Notes under the pieces: generated by a model
What the model was told of the DNA's origin: nothing
Seen by the model: only the letters and a program-made list of their open reading frames with translations
Databases searched by the model: none
In this document: positions 33,025-42,057 of the stretch, in pieces
How the letters are laid out: every line of letters begins with the position of its first letter
Position numbering within the stretch: the first letter of the stretch is position 1
DNA from: JAFAXD01 sp035472475
GTDB taxonomy: Bacteria > Pseudomonadota > Alphaproteobacteria > Rhizobiales > Xanthobacteraceae
Length of the DNA stretch: 61,496 bases
Reading direction: 5' to 3'
NCBI GenBank assembly: GCA_035472475.1
Contig: DATIPA010000202.1
Coordinates: forward strand, 1 to 61,496
Position numbers and translations under genes: made by a program

Positions 33025-34248
33025 ATGGCGAGGGGGAAAAAAACCATTGCGTTGTGGGCGGTTGCCGCGGTCGCGCTGGCGAGCTTCGCGGCCGGCGCCT
33101 ATTTCGCGACCCACGTCGACGACGTCAGCAACGCCGCCCGGGTGAGCGCCAAAGCCGCCACCGACACCGGTCGCGCGATGAGCAATCATCCCGACACCGG
33201 CCAGAGCATTGAGCTGACCGAGAAGGACGCCGCCGCCATCAAGCCCGCGCCGGTCGGCGAGCGCGAATTCGCGACCGAGAGGACCGCGGTCGGCAGCATC
33301 GACTTCAACCAGGACATGACGGTCCAGGTGTTCACGCCCTACCAGGGGCGGATCGCCAATCCGTTCGCCAAGCTCGGTGACGAGGTGACCAATGGTCAGA
33401 CCCTGTTTACGATCGACAGCCCGGATCTGGTACAGGCCTCCTCAACGCTGATCTCGGCCGCCGGCGTTCTCGAGTTAACCTCGCGCAATCTCGCGCGCCT
33501 GCAGGGCCTCTATCAGACGCGCTCGATCTCGCAAAAGGACCTCGAGCAGGCCGCGTCCGACCAGCAGACCGCGGAGGGCGCGCTGCGCGCCGCTCGCGAC
33601 GCCGTGCGCCTGTTCGGCAGGACCGACGCCGACATGGATCGCATGATCAAGGAGCGGCGCGTTGATCCGATCCTGATCGTGCGCAGCCCGGTCTCCGGCC
33701 GGGTCTCGGCGCGCAACGCGGCACCCGGCCTCTATGTGCAACCGGGCAACCCGCCCGCGCCCTACTCGGTCGCCGACGTCTCGACCATGTGGATGCTCGC
33801 GAATGTGCCTGAAAGCGAAGTGACGGCGTTCCGCTTGGGGCAACCGGTGCGCGTGAAAGTGCCGGCCTATCCGGACCACGCGTTTGACGGCCGCATCACC
33901 ACCATCGGCCTCACGGTCGACCCGAACACGCGCCGCGTGCTGGTGCGCTCGGAGATTCAGGATCCGCGTCACGAGTTGTGGGCGGGCATGTTCGCCACGT
34001 TCGTGATTCAGACCGGCGATCCGGTGCGCTCGCTCGCCCTGCCGCTCGCCGGAGTGGCCCGCGAAGGCGACGGCACCATGGTGGTCTGGGTCACCACCGA
34101 CGGCCGCCGCTTCACTAAGCGCACCGTGAAGATCGGGCTGCAGTACGACGGGTACCATCAGATTCTCGAGGGGTTGCAACCAGGCGAGGTGGTTGCGACC
34201 GACGGAGCGCTGTTCCTTAACAACGCGCTTGCGATCGCCAACAAGTGA
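33025..34248 (+). CDS. RND-type periplasmic adaptor (CusB/CzcB-like), paralogue 2
   Basis: A 407-residue membrane fusion protein starting MARGKKTIALWAVAAVALAS. It has the same modules in the same order as the adaptor at 26773, with long identical runs (SIDFNQDMTVQVF, TIDSPDLVQAS, DADMDRMIKER, VADVSTMW), and differs mostly in the linker at residues 30-70. It precedes a CzcA-like RND pump by 57 bases and is divergent from a NodT channel gene, so here all three parts of a tripartite efflux system are together. Confidence 0.92.
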   Translation: MARGKKTIALWAVAAVALASFAAGAYFATHVDDVSNAARVSAKAATDTGRAMSNHPDTGQSIELTEKDAAAIKPAPVGEREFATERTAVGSIDFNQDMTVQVFTPYQGRIANPFAKLGDEVTNGQTLFTIDSPDLVQASSTLISAAGVLELTSRNLARLQGLYQTRSISQKDLEQAASDQQTAEGALRAARDAVRLFGRTDADMDRMIKERRVDPILIVRSPVSGRVSARNAAPGLYVQPGNPPAPYSVADVSTMWMLANVPESEVTAFRLGQPVRVKVPAYPDHAFDGRITTIGLTVDPNTRRVLVRSEIQDPRHELWAGMFATFVIQTGDPVRSLALPLAGVAREGDGTMVVWVTTDGRRFTKRTVKIGLQYDGYHQILEGLQPGEVVATDGALFLNNALAIANK

Positions 34249-34305
34249 ACCACGCGGCCAAACCGCTTCGAGCCCGCCTCGGACCGGCCGGATAGCGAGA
34301 TCATC

Positions 34306-37300
34306 GTGCTCAAGGGCCTGCTTGTATTCGGATTGACCCGGCGCCCGATCGTCCTGCTCTGCCTGATGGTGTTCGTCGGTGTCGGGCTGGCGGCGTTTGC
34401 CCGGCTCAACATCGAAGCCTATCCGAACCCGGCTCCTGTCATCCTGGAAATCACCGCGCAGGCCCCCGGCCTCTCGGCCGAAGAGATGGAGCGCTACTAT
34501 ACGATCCCGATGGAGGTCGGGCTCGCCGCGACGCCCGGCGTCGACGTCATTCGCTCCACCTCGTTTTACGGCCTGTCGTTCGTGCGCGTCGTGTTCCAGT
34601 ACGGCGTCGATTACTACTTCGCGCTGACGCAGACGCAGATCAACCTGCAGCAGAACGTCACCCTTCCCAACAACGTGACGCCGCAAATCCAGGGCACCAG
34701 CCTGGTCGGCGAGATCTATCGCTACCAGGTGGTCGGGCCGCCGCACTTCGGCTTGACCAATCTGCGCACTGTGCAGGATTGGATTTTGCAGCGCCGCCTG
34801 CTGACGGTTCCGGGCGTCGTGCAGGTCAACACCTGGGGCGGGACCACCAAGGAATTCGAGGTCGCGGTCGATCTCAACAAGCTCGACGCCTACAATGTCA
34901 CGTTGCCGCAGGTGCTCGCCGCGGTCGGCAACGCCAACGTCAACGTCGGCGGGCGCACGATCAGCTTCGGGCAGCAGTCGGTGAACATCCGTGGCGTCGG
35001 GCTGATCAACGACGGCGGCGACAACGACCTCACCCAAGGCTATCGGGTCGACGACATCCAGAACATCGTGCTCGGCCAGACCAACGGGATCCCCGTGCTG
35101 GTCAAGGACGTCGCCGACGTCTACGTCGGCAACGTCCCGCGCCTCGGGCTTGCCGGCCGCGACAACAACAACGACGTCGTCGCTGCGATCGTCATCATGA
35201 ACCGCACGCTGCACACCAACGACGTGGTGGCGCGCGTCAAGGCCGAAGTCGAACGGATCAACGCCGACGGCAGCCTGCCGCCGGGCGTAAAACTCGTCCC
35301 GTTCTACGATCGCACCACGCTCGTCGCGGTAACGACCAGCACGGTCCTGCACAACCTCGTGTTCGGCTGCCTGCTCATCTTCGTCATCCAATGGGTGTTC
35401 CTCGGCGACCTGCGCAGCGCGATCATCGTCGGCGCCAATATCCCGTTCGCCCTGTTCTTCAGCATCATCATCCTGGTCGCGCGCAACGAGGACGCGAATT
35501 TGCTGTCGGTCGGCGCGGTCGACTTCGGCATCATCGTCGACGCCGCGGTGATCATGGTCGAGAACGTCTACCGCAATTTCCAGGCGCGACCGGAAGACCG
35601 CGAGGTGCTGCTGGCGCAACTCGCCGAGGGACGGTGGGGCGCCGATCCGAGTGCGACTGTTGATTCGTCGGGCGCGACGGTTTGGACCGACCGGCTGCGC
35701 CTGATCCTGATCAGCGCGCTGCAGATCGACAAGGCGGTGTTTTTCTCCACCGCCATCATCGTGGCGGCGTTCATCCCGCTGTTCACCATGCAGAGCGTCG
35801 AAGGCCAGATCTTCAGCCCGATGGCGAGAACCTACGGCTACGCGCTGGTCGGCGCGCTGATCGCAACTTTTACGGTCACCCCATGCCTGGCGTCGCTGCT
35901 GCTCCCGGAGCAGGTCAGCGAAGTCGAGACGATCGCGGTACGGATTATCCGCGCGATCTACACTCCGGTTCTGACCTGGTCGCTGAACAACCGCATCGTC
36001 ACCGTGCTGCTGGGCATGATTTTCCTGATCGCGGTCGGCTTTCTGGGATCGCGACTCGGCGCCGAGTTCCTGCCGACGCTCGAGGAAGGCAACCTGTGGA
36101 TCCGGGCCACGATGCCGCCGACCATATCGCTGGAGGCCGGCAACCCCTACGTCAACCGGATGCGCGAGATCATTCTCAAGCATCCCGAGGTCATCACCGT
36201 CGTCTCCCAACACGGCCGGCCGGACAACGGCAGCGACGCCGCCGGATTTTTCAACGCGGAATTCTTTGTCCCGCTCAAGCCGTTCGACGAATGGCCATCG
36301 GGCATGACCAAGGAGAAGCTGATCGAGGAACTGCAGGCCGAGTTTGAGAACGAATTCACCGGCATCGGCTTCAACTTCTCGCAATACATTCAAGACAACG
36401 TCGAGGAAGGCCTGTCCGGCGTGAAAGGCGCGAACTCGGTCAAGATTTTCGGCCCCGATCTCCTGACTTTGGAACGCCTTGCCTCCGACGCGATGCGGGA
36501 ACTGGAACAGGTGCGCGGAATTACCGACCTCGGCATCTTCAGGGTGCTGGGGCAGCCCAACCTGAACATCACCATCGATCGCCTGAAAGCCGCGCGCTAC
36601 GGCCTCAATGTCAACGACATCAACCAGGTCGTTCAAGCCGCGATGGGCGGCACAGTCGCAACGACGGTTCTGGAAGCCGAGCGGCAATTCGGGGTGGCGG
36701 TGCGGCTCGCACCGGAATTTCGCTCGCAACTCGACGTCATCGGCAAGATCAAGGTCGGCGTCGCCAACGGCAACGGCGGCAACGCCTATATTCCGCTGAG
36801 TGAGCTTGCCACTCTTTCGCTCGATACCGGCGCGTCCTACATCTTCCGCGAGCGCAACCGGCGCTTCGTGCCGATCAAGTTCAGTGTACGCGGCCGTGAC
36901 CTCGCGGGCGCGGTCGAGGAGGCACAGCAGCGCATCAACAAAAACCTGAAACTTCCGACCGGTTATCGCATCGAGTGGGCGGGCGAGTTTGAAGGCCTGC
37001 AATCGGCGCAGAAGCGGCTTGCCATCATCGTGCCGATCACCCTCGTGCTGATCATGGCGCTGCTCTACGGGATGTTCAATTCACTGCGCGACAGCTTCAT
37101 GGCCCTGCTCGGAATTCCGTTTTCGGTCTGCGGCGGAATTCTCGGTCTTTACGTCGCCGGACTTGATTTCAGCATTTCGGCTGCGATCGGTTTCATATCG
37201 TTGTTCGGCGTATCGGTCATGAGCGGCATCCTGATCATCAGCGGCTATCACCGCGTCGCCACCGCCGGCATGCCGGTGATCGAAGCCATGCTCCACTCCG

Positions 37301-37557
37301 TGCAAGAGCAGATGCGCCCGATCCTGATGATGGCGCTGTCGGCCTGCATCGGTCTGTTGCCGGCGGCCGTCTCCACCGGCATCGGCAGTCAGGTTCAGCG
37401 GCCGCTGGCGACCGTGGTGGTCGGCGGCATGCTGATTGGACCGATCATGTTGCTGGTGGTGGTGCCTGCCTTGCAAACCTTGTTCCTGGGCCGCACGCGC
37501 GCATCTCGACAGGAAACCGAGGAGCCCGCGGCCGACCAGGCTGAGAGCGAGGCGTAA
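34306..37557 (+). CDS. RND efflux permease, CzcA/CusA-related
   Basis: A 1083-residue RND pump from the GTG at 34306. The helix-4 motif VGAVDFGIIVDAAVIMVEN is the pattern of the heavy-metal efflux branch (DFGxxVDxxVxxVEN). Two porter loops follow helices 1 and 7, and GYHRVATAGMPVIEAMLHSVQEQMRPILMMALSACIGLLP is the conserved segment after helix 10. A loop at about 430-460 (RWGADPSATVDSSG) is longer than usual. No metal-responsive regulator is adjacent, so metal is not certain as substrate; adaptor upstream and NodT channel divergent complete the system. Confidence 0.92.
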   Translation: MLKGLLVFGLTRRPIVLLCLMVFVGVGLAAFARLNIEAYPNPAPVILEITAQAPGLSAEEMERYYTIPMEVGLAATPGVDVIRSTSFYGLSFVRVVFQYGVDYYFALTQTQINLQQNVTLPNNVTPQIQGTSLVGEIYRYQVVGPPHFGLTNLRTVQDWILQRRLLTVPGVVQVNTWGGTTKEFEVAVDLNKLDAYNVTLPQVLAAVGNANVNVGGRTISFGQQSVNIRGVGLINDGGDNDLTQGYRVDDIQNIVLGQTNGIPVLVKDVADVYVGNVPRLGLAGRDNNNDVVAAIVIMNRTLHTNDVVARVKAEVERINADGSLPPGVKLVPFYDRTTLVAVTTSTVLHNLVFGCLLIFVIQWVFLGDLRSAIIVGANIPFALFFSIIILVARNEDANLLSVGAVDFGIIVDAAVIMVENVYRNFQARPEDREVLLAQLAEGRWGADPSATVDSSGATVWTDRLRLILISALQIDKAVFFSTAIIVAAFIPLFTMQSVEGQIFSPMARTYGYALVGALIATFTVTPCLASLLLPEQVSEVETIAVRIIRAIYTPVLTWSLNNRIVTVLLGMIFLIAVGFLGSRLGAEFLPTLEEGNLWIRATMPPTISLEAGNPYVNRMREIILKHPEVITVVSQHGRPDNGSDAAGFFNAEFFVPLKPFDEWPSGMTKEKLIEELQAEFENEFTGIGFNFSQYIQDNVEEGLSGVKGANSVKIFGPDLLTLERLASDAMRELEQVRGITDLGIFRVLGQPNLNITIDRLKAARYGLNVNDINQVVQAAMGGTVATTVLEAERQFGVAVRLAPEFRSQLDVIGKIKVGVANGNGGNAYIPLSELATLSLDTGASYIFRERNRRFVPIKFSVRGRDLAGAVEEAQQRINKNLKLPTGYRIEWAGEFEGLQSAQKRLAIIVPITLVLIMALLYGMFNSLRDSFMALLGIPFSVCGGILGLYVAGLDFSISAAIGFISLFGVSVMSGILIISGYHRVATAGMPVIEAMLHSVQEQMRPILMMALSACIGLLPAAVSTGIGSQVQRPLATVVVGGMLIGPIMLLVVVPALQTLFLGRTRASRQETEEPAADQAESEA

Positions 37558-37569
37558 GCGAAACCCGGG

Positions 37570-38175
37570 CTACGGCTCGATCAGATTGCCGCTCGCGGCC
37601 TTGATGGCGGCCTGGATGCGGTTCGACGCGCCCAGTTTCACGCGCGCATTGTCGAGGTGGAAATCGACCGTCCGTTTGGTTAACCCGAGGATCTGCGCAA
37701 TCTCGGCCGACGTCTTGCCGCGCGCCGCCCAAGTTAATGTCTCCACCTCGCGGTCATTGAGATCGATGAGCTTCGGCCATCTGTCGTTGCGGGCGACACC
37801 GGCCAAACGCGCGTTGACGATGGTCTCCAGCACCTCGAAATCGATCGGCTTGGTCACGTAGTCGTCGGCTCCGAGCTGCCGCCCCTTGAGTTCGCTCTCC
37901 CGGTCGGTCAGAGCGGTCAGGAACACGAACGGCATGTGACGAAACCGGGGTGCAAGCGCGACCACACGATCCAGCAGCTCGAACCCCGACATTCCAGGCA
38001 TGCTGATATCCGACAACACCAGATCGGGATCGTGCTTGAGGATCGCCGCGAATCCGGCCCGGCCGTCGCGGGCAACGCTCACCTCAAAACCGCGCTCGGT
38101 GAGCTCTTCAGCGATCAACGCCGCGGTCTCATCGTCGTCCTCGATGCACAGGATCTTCTTGCGCTCATCCGGCAT
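37570..38175 (-). CDS. Response regulator with LuxR-type HTH
   Basis: A 201-residue two-component regulator from the ATG at 38175. The receiver domain (about 5-125) has the acidic pocket IEDDDE, the phospho-acceptor Asp56 in LVLSDISMPG, the Thr in VFLTAL and the Lys in YVTKPID. The C-terminal domain (about 135-195) is a LuxR/FixJ-type HTH: LNDREVETLTWAARGKTSAEIA followed by LGLTKRTVDFHLDNARVKLG. It is divergent from a histidine kinase gene 108 bases away, its probable partner. Targets unknown. Confidence 0.93.
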   Translation of the reverse strand: MPDERKKILCIEDDDETAALIAEELTERGFEVSVARDGRAGFAAILKHDPDLVLSDISMPGMSGFELLDRVVALAPRFRHMPFVFLTALTDRESELKGRQLGADDYVTKPIDFEVLETIVNARLAGVARNDRWPKLIDLNDREVETLTWAARGKTSAEIAQILGLTKRTVDFHLDNARVKLGASNRIQAAIKAASGNLIEP

Positions 38176-38283
38176 GCTGGTCGATCTCAGACTCACAGTG
38201 ACTGTAGCACGATACTCGCCGGCGGAACGTCGCGCCGGCCGCAAATCCCGGTTCATCCGCCGCCGCGGACGTACTATGCTAAA

Positions 38284-39930
38284 ATGTCTGCATTTTCAAC
38301 GCCGCACGCGGGACCAATGCCCATCATGCGACAGCCGCGATCCATCCGCTTCCATCTCTCTTTGGTGTTCTTTCTGTTCTTTCTGCTGGTGATTGTGCTC
38401 GGCCTATTCAGCATTTCGCGCCTGACCGATTTCAACCGGGTGTCGACCGGCATTGCCGATGTGTGGCTGCCTGATACCCGCATCCTCGGCGACCTGAACA
38501 ATTTCACCTCCGACTTTCGCGCGACCGAGGGCCGGGACCTGTTGTCCTCGAGCGCGAGCCAGATAGCCACCACCAAGGGCGAGATCGAGTTGCTCGACGG
38601 CTTGATCGCGCAGGCCCAGCGCGGCTACGAGCAGCTTAATCACGATGCCATGGAGTCCGGCCTCTACGCGCAATTCAAGGACAAGTGGCGCGAGTATCGG
38701 GCGATCGCCGATCAGGTGTTGGCACTATCCCACGACAATCGCAAATCCGACGCGACCGCCATGTATCTGAGCGGTTCGCAAGCCGCTTATGACGCGGCGA
38801 GCGACGCGCTCGGCCGGCTCACCGCCCGCAACGTCGCCAACGCGCAGGCGGCGGCGAACCGCGTCGCCGCAACCTATCGGCAGGCGCTGTGGCTCATCGG
38901 GATCGCGATCGTGGTCGCCGGCGTCATGGTGGCCGCCGGGCTCTATTACATTCGCCGCTGGATTTCGACCCCCCTGCTCCATCTCGCGCAATGTATGCAT
39001 GACCTGAGCGCCAACAACACCGATATCGACGTCCAGGGCACCGAACGTGCCGACGAGATCGGCGAGATGGCGCGCGCCGCGGTCGTATTTCAACGCAACG
39101 CCATCGAGCTGATGGTGAGCCAACGCGGGCTTGCCCAGCAAGCCTCCATGCTGGAGGAGCGGCTTGCCGCCGAGCAGCGCCTGACCGAAATGCAGCGCAA
39201 CTTCGTGTCCATGGCCTCGCATGAATTTCGGACGCCGCTGACGATCATCGACGGCAACGCGCGCCGGCTGGTCAAGCTCAGCGAGCAGGCGGCCGGAGCG
39301 GAGATCGCGCAACGGGCCGGCCGCATTCGCGCGGCGGTATTGCGCGTCACCCACCTGATGGACAACCTGTTGAATACGTCACGGCTGGTGGATCGCGGGG
39401 CGGACCTTTACTTTCACCCCGCCGACATCGACCTCGCCGCGCTGTTGAACGACGTTTGCCAGCTGCATCGCGAGATCGCGCCCAAATCGCGGATCCTCGC
39501 GCGCATCGAGGCGCGGCCGCTGCGGATGGTCGGTGATTCGAAGCTCCTGCATCAGGCATTCAGCAATCTTTTGGCAAACGCCATCAAGTATTCTCCCGGC
39601 GGCAGCCGAATCGAAGTCGCCACCTATCCCGAGGCGGATCACGTCATCGTCTCGATCGATGATCAGGGAATCGGTATTCCGGCAGCGGATCTGGCGCAAA
39701 TTTTCGAACGCTACGCCCGCGGCAGCAACGTCTCCGGCATCGTGGGAACCGGGATCGGACTTTATCTTGTGAAGATGGTGGTTGATCTGCATGGCGGCCG
39801 CGTCGCGGTCGAGAGCACTGAGGGACAAGGTTCGCGCTTCACCGTCCGTCTCCCGCTCCGTGGCGCGCCGTCGGCCGCAAATCCAGCCGGCGAATCCAGC
39901 AAGACATCGGAACCTGCCGAACGCGTCTAG
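38284..39930 (+). CDS. Sensor histidine kinase with HAMP domain
   Basis: A 548-residue kinase. N-terminal helix at about 23-44 (LSLVFFLFFLLVIVLGLFSI), a periplasmic helical-bundle sensor region (about 45-200), a second helix near 203-222, HAMP, a short coiled coil, then the phospho-acceptor box FVSMASHEFRTPL with His313. ATPase motifs: N box LLANAIKYSPGG, G1 DDQGIGIP, F box IFERYARG, G2 VGTGIGLYLVKM. The ATG at 38284 is chosen; 38317 is an alternative. The stop codon lies inside the palindromic repeat that begins at 39927. Confidence 0.93.
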   Translation: MSAFSTPHAGPMPIMRQPRSIRFHLSLVFFLFFLLVIVLGLFSISRLTDFNRVSTGIADVWLPDTRILGDLNNFTSDFRATEGRDLLSSSASQIATTKGEIELLDGLIAQAQRGYEQLNHDAMESGLYAQFKDKWREYRAIADQVLALSHDNRKSDATAMYLSGSQAAYDAASDALGRLTARNVANAQAAANRVAATYRQALWLIGIAIVVAGVMVAAGLYYIRRWISTPLLHLAQCMHDLSANNTDIDVQGTERADEIGEMARAAVVFQRNAIELMVSQRGLAQQASMLEERLAAEQRLTEMQRNFVSMASHEFRTPLTIIDGNARRLVKLSEQAAGAEIAQRAGRIRAAVLRVTHLMDNLLNTSRLVDRGADLYFHPADIDLAALLNDVCQLHREIAPKSRILARIEARPLRMVGDSKLLHQAFSNLLANAIKYSPGGSRIEVATYPEADHVIVSIDDQGIGIPAADLAQIFERYARGSNVSGIVGTGIGLYLVKMVVDLHGGRVAVESTEGQGSRFTVRLPLRGAPSAANPAGESSKTSEPAERV

Positions 39931-39989
39931 TGCCCCGTTTCCGAAGTTCGTGATCCGTCGCAGCACCCGCTGACACGAACTTAGACACT
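39927..39989. repeat. Palindromic element (family A) with damaged right arm
   Basis: Left arm 39927-39952 (CTAGTGCCCC, CCGAAGTTCGTG). The right arm 39974-39989 reads CACGAACTTAGACACTA and has lost the segment that would pair with the left arm's GTTTCC. Its first bases form the stop codon of the histidine kinase gene. Confidence 0.8.
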
Positions 39990-40002
39990 AACAAGTATTT
40001 GA

Positions 40003-40104
40003 TAGCGCATGATCCGGCGAAGTGGTCGCCGGGGCGAAAAAGATCATGCGCCACCTATAGTTAGCGCAAACGGACGCAAAACCGGTGACCACTTTTGCTG
40101 GTCG
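40003..40104. repeat. RIME-like intergenic palindromes
   Basis: GCGCATGATC at 40006 pairs with GATCATGCGC near 40042, and a second imperfect palindrome GCGCAAACGG ... GCTGGTCGCGC follows. The GATCATGC type with an internal GGTGACCACTTTTGC-like segment is the sort of intergenic repeat (RIME-like) widespread in Hyphomicrobiales. It is different from the CTAGTG family. Confidence 0.6.
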
Positions 40105-40111
40105 CGCGCAG

Positions 40112-40184
40112 GCCGCTTATCGATTTGAGGTTCCTGAACGAGCTTGCTGCAAGTGATGCAGGAACTTCAAATCGGCGGCACTAG
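40112..40184. repeat. Palindromic element (family B)
   Basis: CGATTTGAGGTTCCTG (40121-40136) pairs with CAGGAACTTCAAATCG (40159-40174); the right side ends GCGGCACTAG at 40184. The left end lacks CTAGTG. The core CGATTTGAAGTT differs from family A, but the same core is fused to a family A element at 60803. Confidence 0.8.
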
Positions 40185-40251
40185 CCGCCGTTGTGCTCCG
40201 CTGCACGATCGTGCATTTTGACGAATAAAATCGCGTGGGCTTGGGTCAGCG

Positions 40252-41627
40252 ATGAGCTTCGAATCTCCGGGATTTCGGCCGCCTCGGCCGACGCCACGGT
40301 CGTGCCAACTTGGACCCGTCGCGCTCGTCAAAACAATCATCAACAACCCGATCGAGTGCTGGACCGAGGAACACTTCCGCGAGCCGGTTGTGGTCGGTGG
40401 ATTCCCGTTCGCGCGGGTCGTCGTCCTCTGCGATCCCGCGGCCATCCGCAAGGTGCTGGTCGAGACCCCGAACGCCTATCCCAAAAACATCCTCGAACGG
40501 CGCATCCTGTCCGCCCGCCTCCGCGAGGGGCTCGCCGGCACCGACGGCGAGCAATGGGCGAGCCAGCGACGCGCGCTCGCCCCGTTGTTCGGACGCAAGA
40601 CGGTCATGCAGCTTGCACCCGCGATGGCGGAGGCAGCCGTGGAGCTGGTCGAGCGCTGGCGTCACCGACGCGCCGGCGAGGCTCTCGATATCAAGATCGA
40701 AATGGACGCGCTTGCGCTCGACGTGTTGACCTGCAGCATCTTCCACGCCGGTCTGGGCGGCGATCCGCAAGCCGTGCACGCCGCCATGGTGAGCTTCTTT
40801 GCGGCCGCCGGGCGCATCGACCTGTTTGATCTCCTCGGGCTGCCCGATGCCGTGCCGCGCATCACCCAGTGGCGGATGCGCGACGTGCTGCGGACTTTCG
40901 AGCAGGCGCTGGATGACGCGATCGCACAAGGACGGCGCGACCGGCGTCCAGCGGACGCCGCACGCGATCTGCTGGACACGTTGCTTGCCGCCAAGGATCC
41001 GGAAACCGGACGCGGCATGAGCGACGCCGAAGTCAAAGCCAATGTCCTTACATTTTTCTTCGCCGGCCAGGAATCGACCGCCACCGCGTTGACCTGGGCA
41101 ATCTATCTGCTGTCGCAGTCGCCCGGCTGGTCGGCGCGGGTTCAGGCGGAGGCGGAGCGCGAGCTGACGAGCCCGTTTGACGGCGCGGCCGATCGCCTCC
41201 CGCAGACACGGGCGGTGATCGACGAGGCGATGCGGCTCTATCCGCCCTTTGCCGGGGTCACCCGCACAGCAAGCCGCAGCGATGAGCTCGCGGGCCGCAT
41301 GATTGCGCGCGGCACCATGATCGTCATTTCGCCCTATGTGCTGCATCGCCATCGGATGCTGTGGGATGACCCCGACCGGTTTGATCCCGGCCGTTTTCTT
41401 GATGGCGCGCCGCGAACAGTCGATCGCTACGCCTATCTGCCGTTCGGCGTGGACCGCGCATGTGCATCGGCGCCGGATTTGCGCTGCAGGAAGCAACCAT
41501 CGTACTCGCGACCATCATGAAGCATTTCACGCCCGCGCTCGCGCCGGACCAAACGGTGTGGCCGCTGCAGCGCTTCACCTTGCGGCCGCGCGATCCCCTG
41601 ATGATGACCATGACGCCGCGCGCCTAA
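40252..41627 (+). pseudogene. Cytochrome P450, frameshifted at the heme-binding loop
   Basis: The frame from 40252 gives P450 motifs up to the heme loop: I-helix FFAGQESTATAL and the ExxR motif DEAMRLYPP. At 41449-41452 the sequence reads FGVDRACAS and stops at 41520. In the next frame, from 41451, it reads GPRMCIGAGFALQEATIVLA and continues to a stop at 41625-41627 with a typical P450 C-terminus (LQRFTLRPRDP). One missing G explains it: with it, the loop is FGVGPRMCIG. As sequenced, the enzyme cannot bind heme normally. This is either a recent pseudogene or a sequencing error. It lies just after a cluster of repeats; no redox partner gene is adjacent. Confidence 0.85.
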
Positions 41628-41664
41628 GCCCGTCGACCGCCCGGCGGGTCCTGGACCGAGGAAC

Positions 41665-42042
41665 TTACTGGCTTGGCGCCGGCCCAGCCGCCGCCTGGAC
41701 GACGATCGTCCCGGTCATGTGCGGATGCAGGCTGCAGAAGTACTCATAGCTGCCCGCGGTCGTGAACGTGAACGAGTAGCTATCGTCGGTGTCGAGCGCC
41801 GGCGACTTGAATGCCTTGGCGGTCGAGGCGACGGTGTGCGGAATGTCGTCGCGGTTCGTCCACGTCACCTTACTGCCGGCCTTGATGGTGAGCGTCTGCG
41901 GCGAGAAGGTGAAATTATCGATCGTCACCTCGGCGTCGGCCGCGCGCGCCGGACTACCTACGATCAGCAACGCAGCCGCGATCAGCGCGGCACAGCCGGC
42001 CCGGGCGCGGCCCGGGCCACGCATTGTCGATGCGATTACCAT
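41665..42042 (-). CDS. Cupredoxin, plastocyanin/amicyanin-like
   Basis: A 125-residue periplasmic copper protein. The signal peptide ends GSPARAAD (about residue 36). The mature domain is a single cupredoxin barrel with all four type 1 copper ligands: His69 in DIPHTV, and Cys103, His106 and Met109 in FCSLHPHM. It is likely an electron carrier. The ATG at 42042 has AAGG eight bases upstream, 15 bases after the metallophosphoesterase stop, so it is the second gene of that operon. No oxidase or dehydrogenase partner is seen next to it. Confidence 0.92.
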   Translation of the reverse strand: MVIASTMRGPGRARAGCAALIAAALLIVGSPARAADAEVTIDNFTFSPQTLTIKAGSKVTWTNRDDIPHTVASTAKAFKSPALDTDDSYSFTFTTAGSYEYFCSLHPHMTGTIVVQAAAGPAPSQ

Positions 42043-42057
42043 GAGCTACGCCTTTGA

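Noticed and set aside
32818..33189. N-terminal extension of the NodT gene by 124 codons
   Set aside because: The extension is not coding-like, overlaps the divergent adaptor gene, and precedes a perfect lipoprotein signal with its own ribosome site.
33475..37002. An 1175-codon open frame on the minus strand
   Set aside because: It is antisense to the adaptor and CzcA-like pump. The product is His/Asp/Arg-rich without domains, as expected for the complement of a GC-rich gene.
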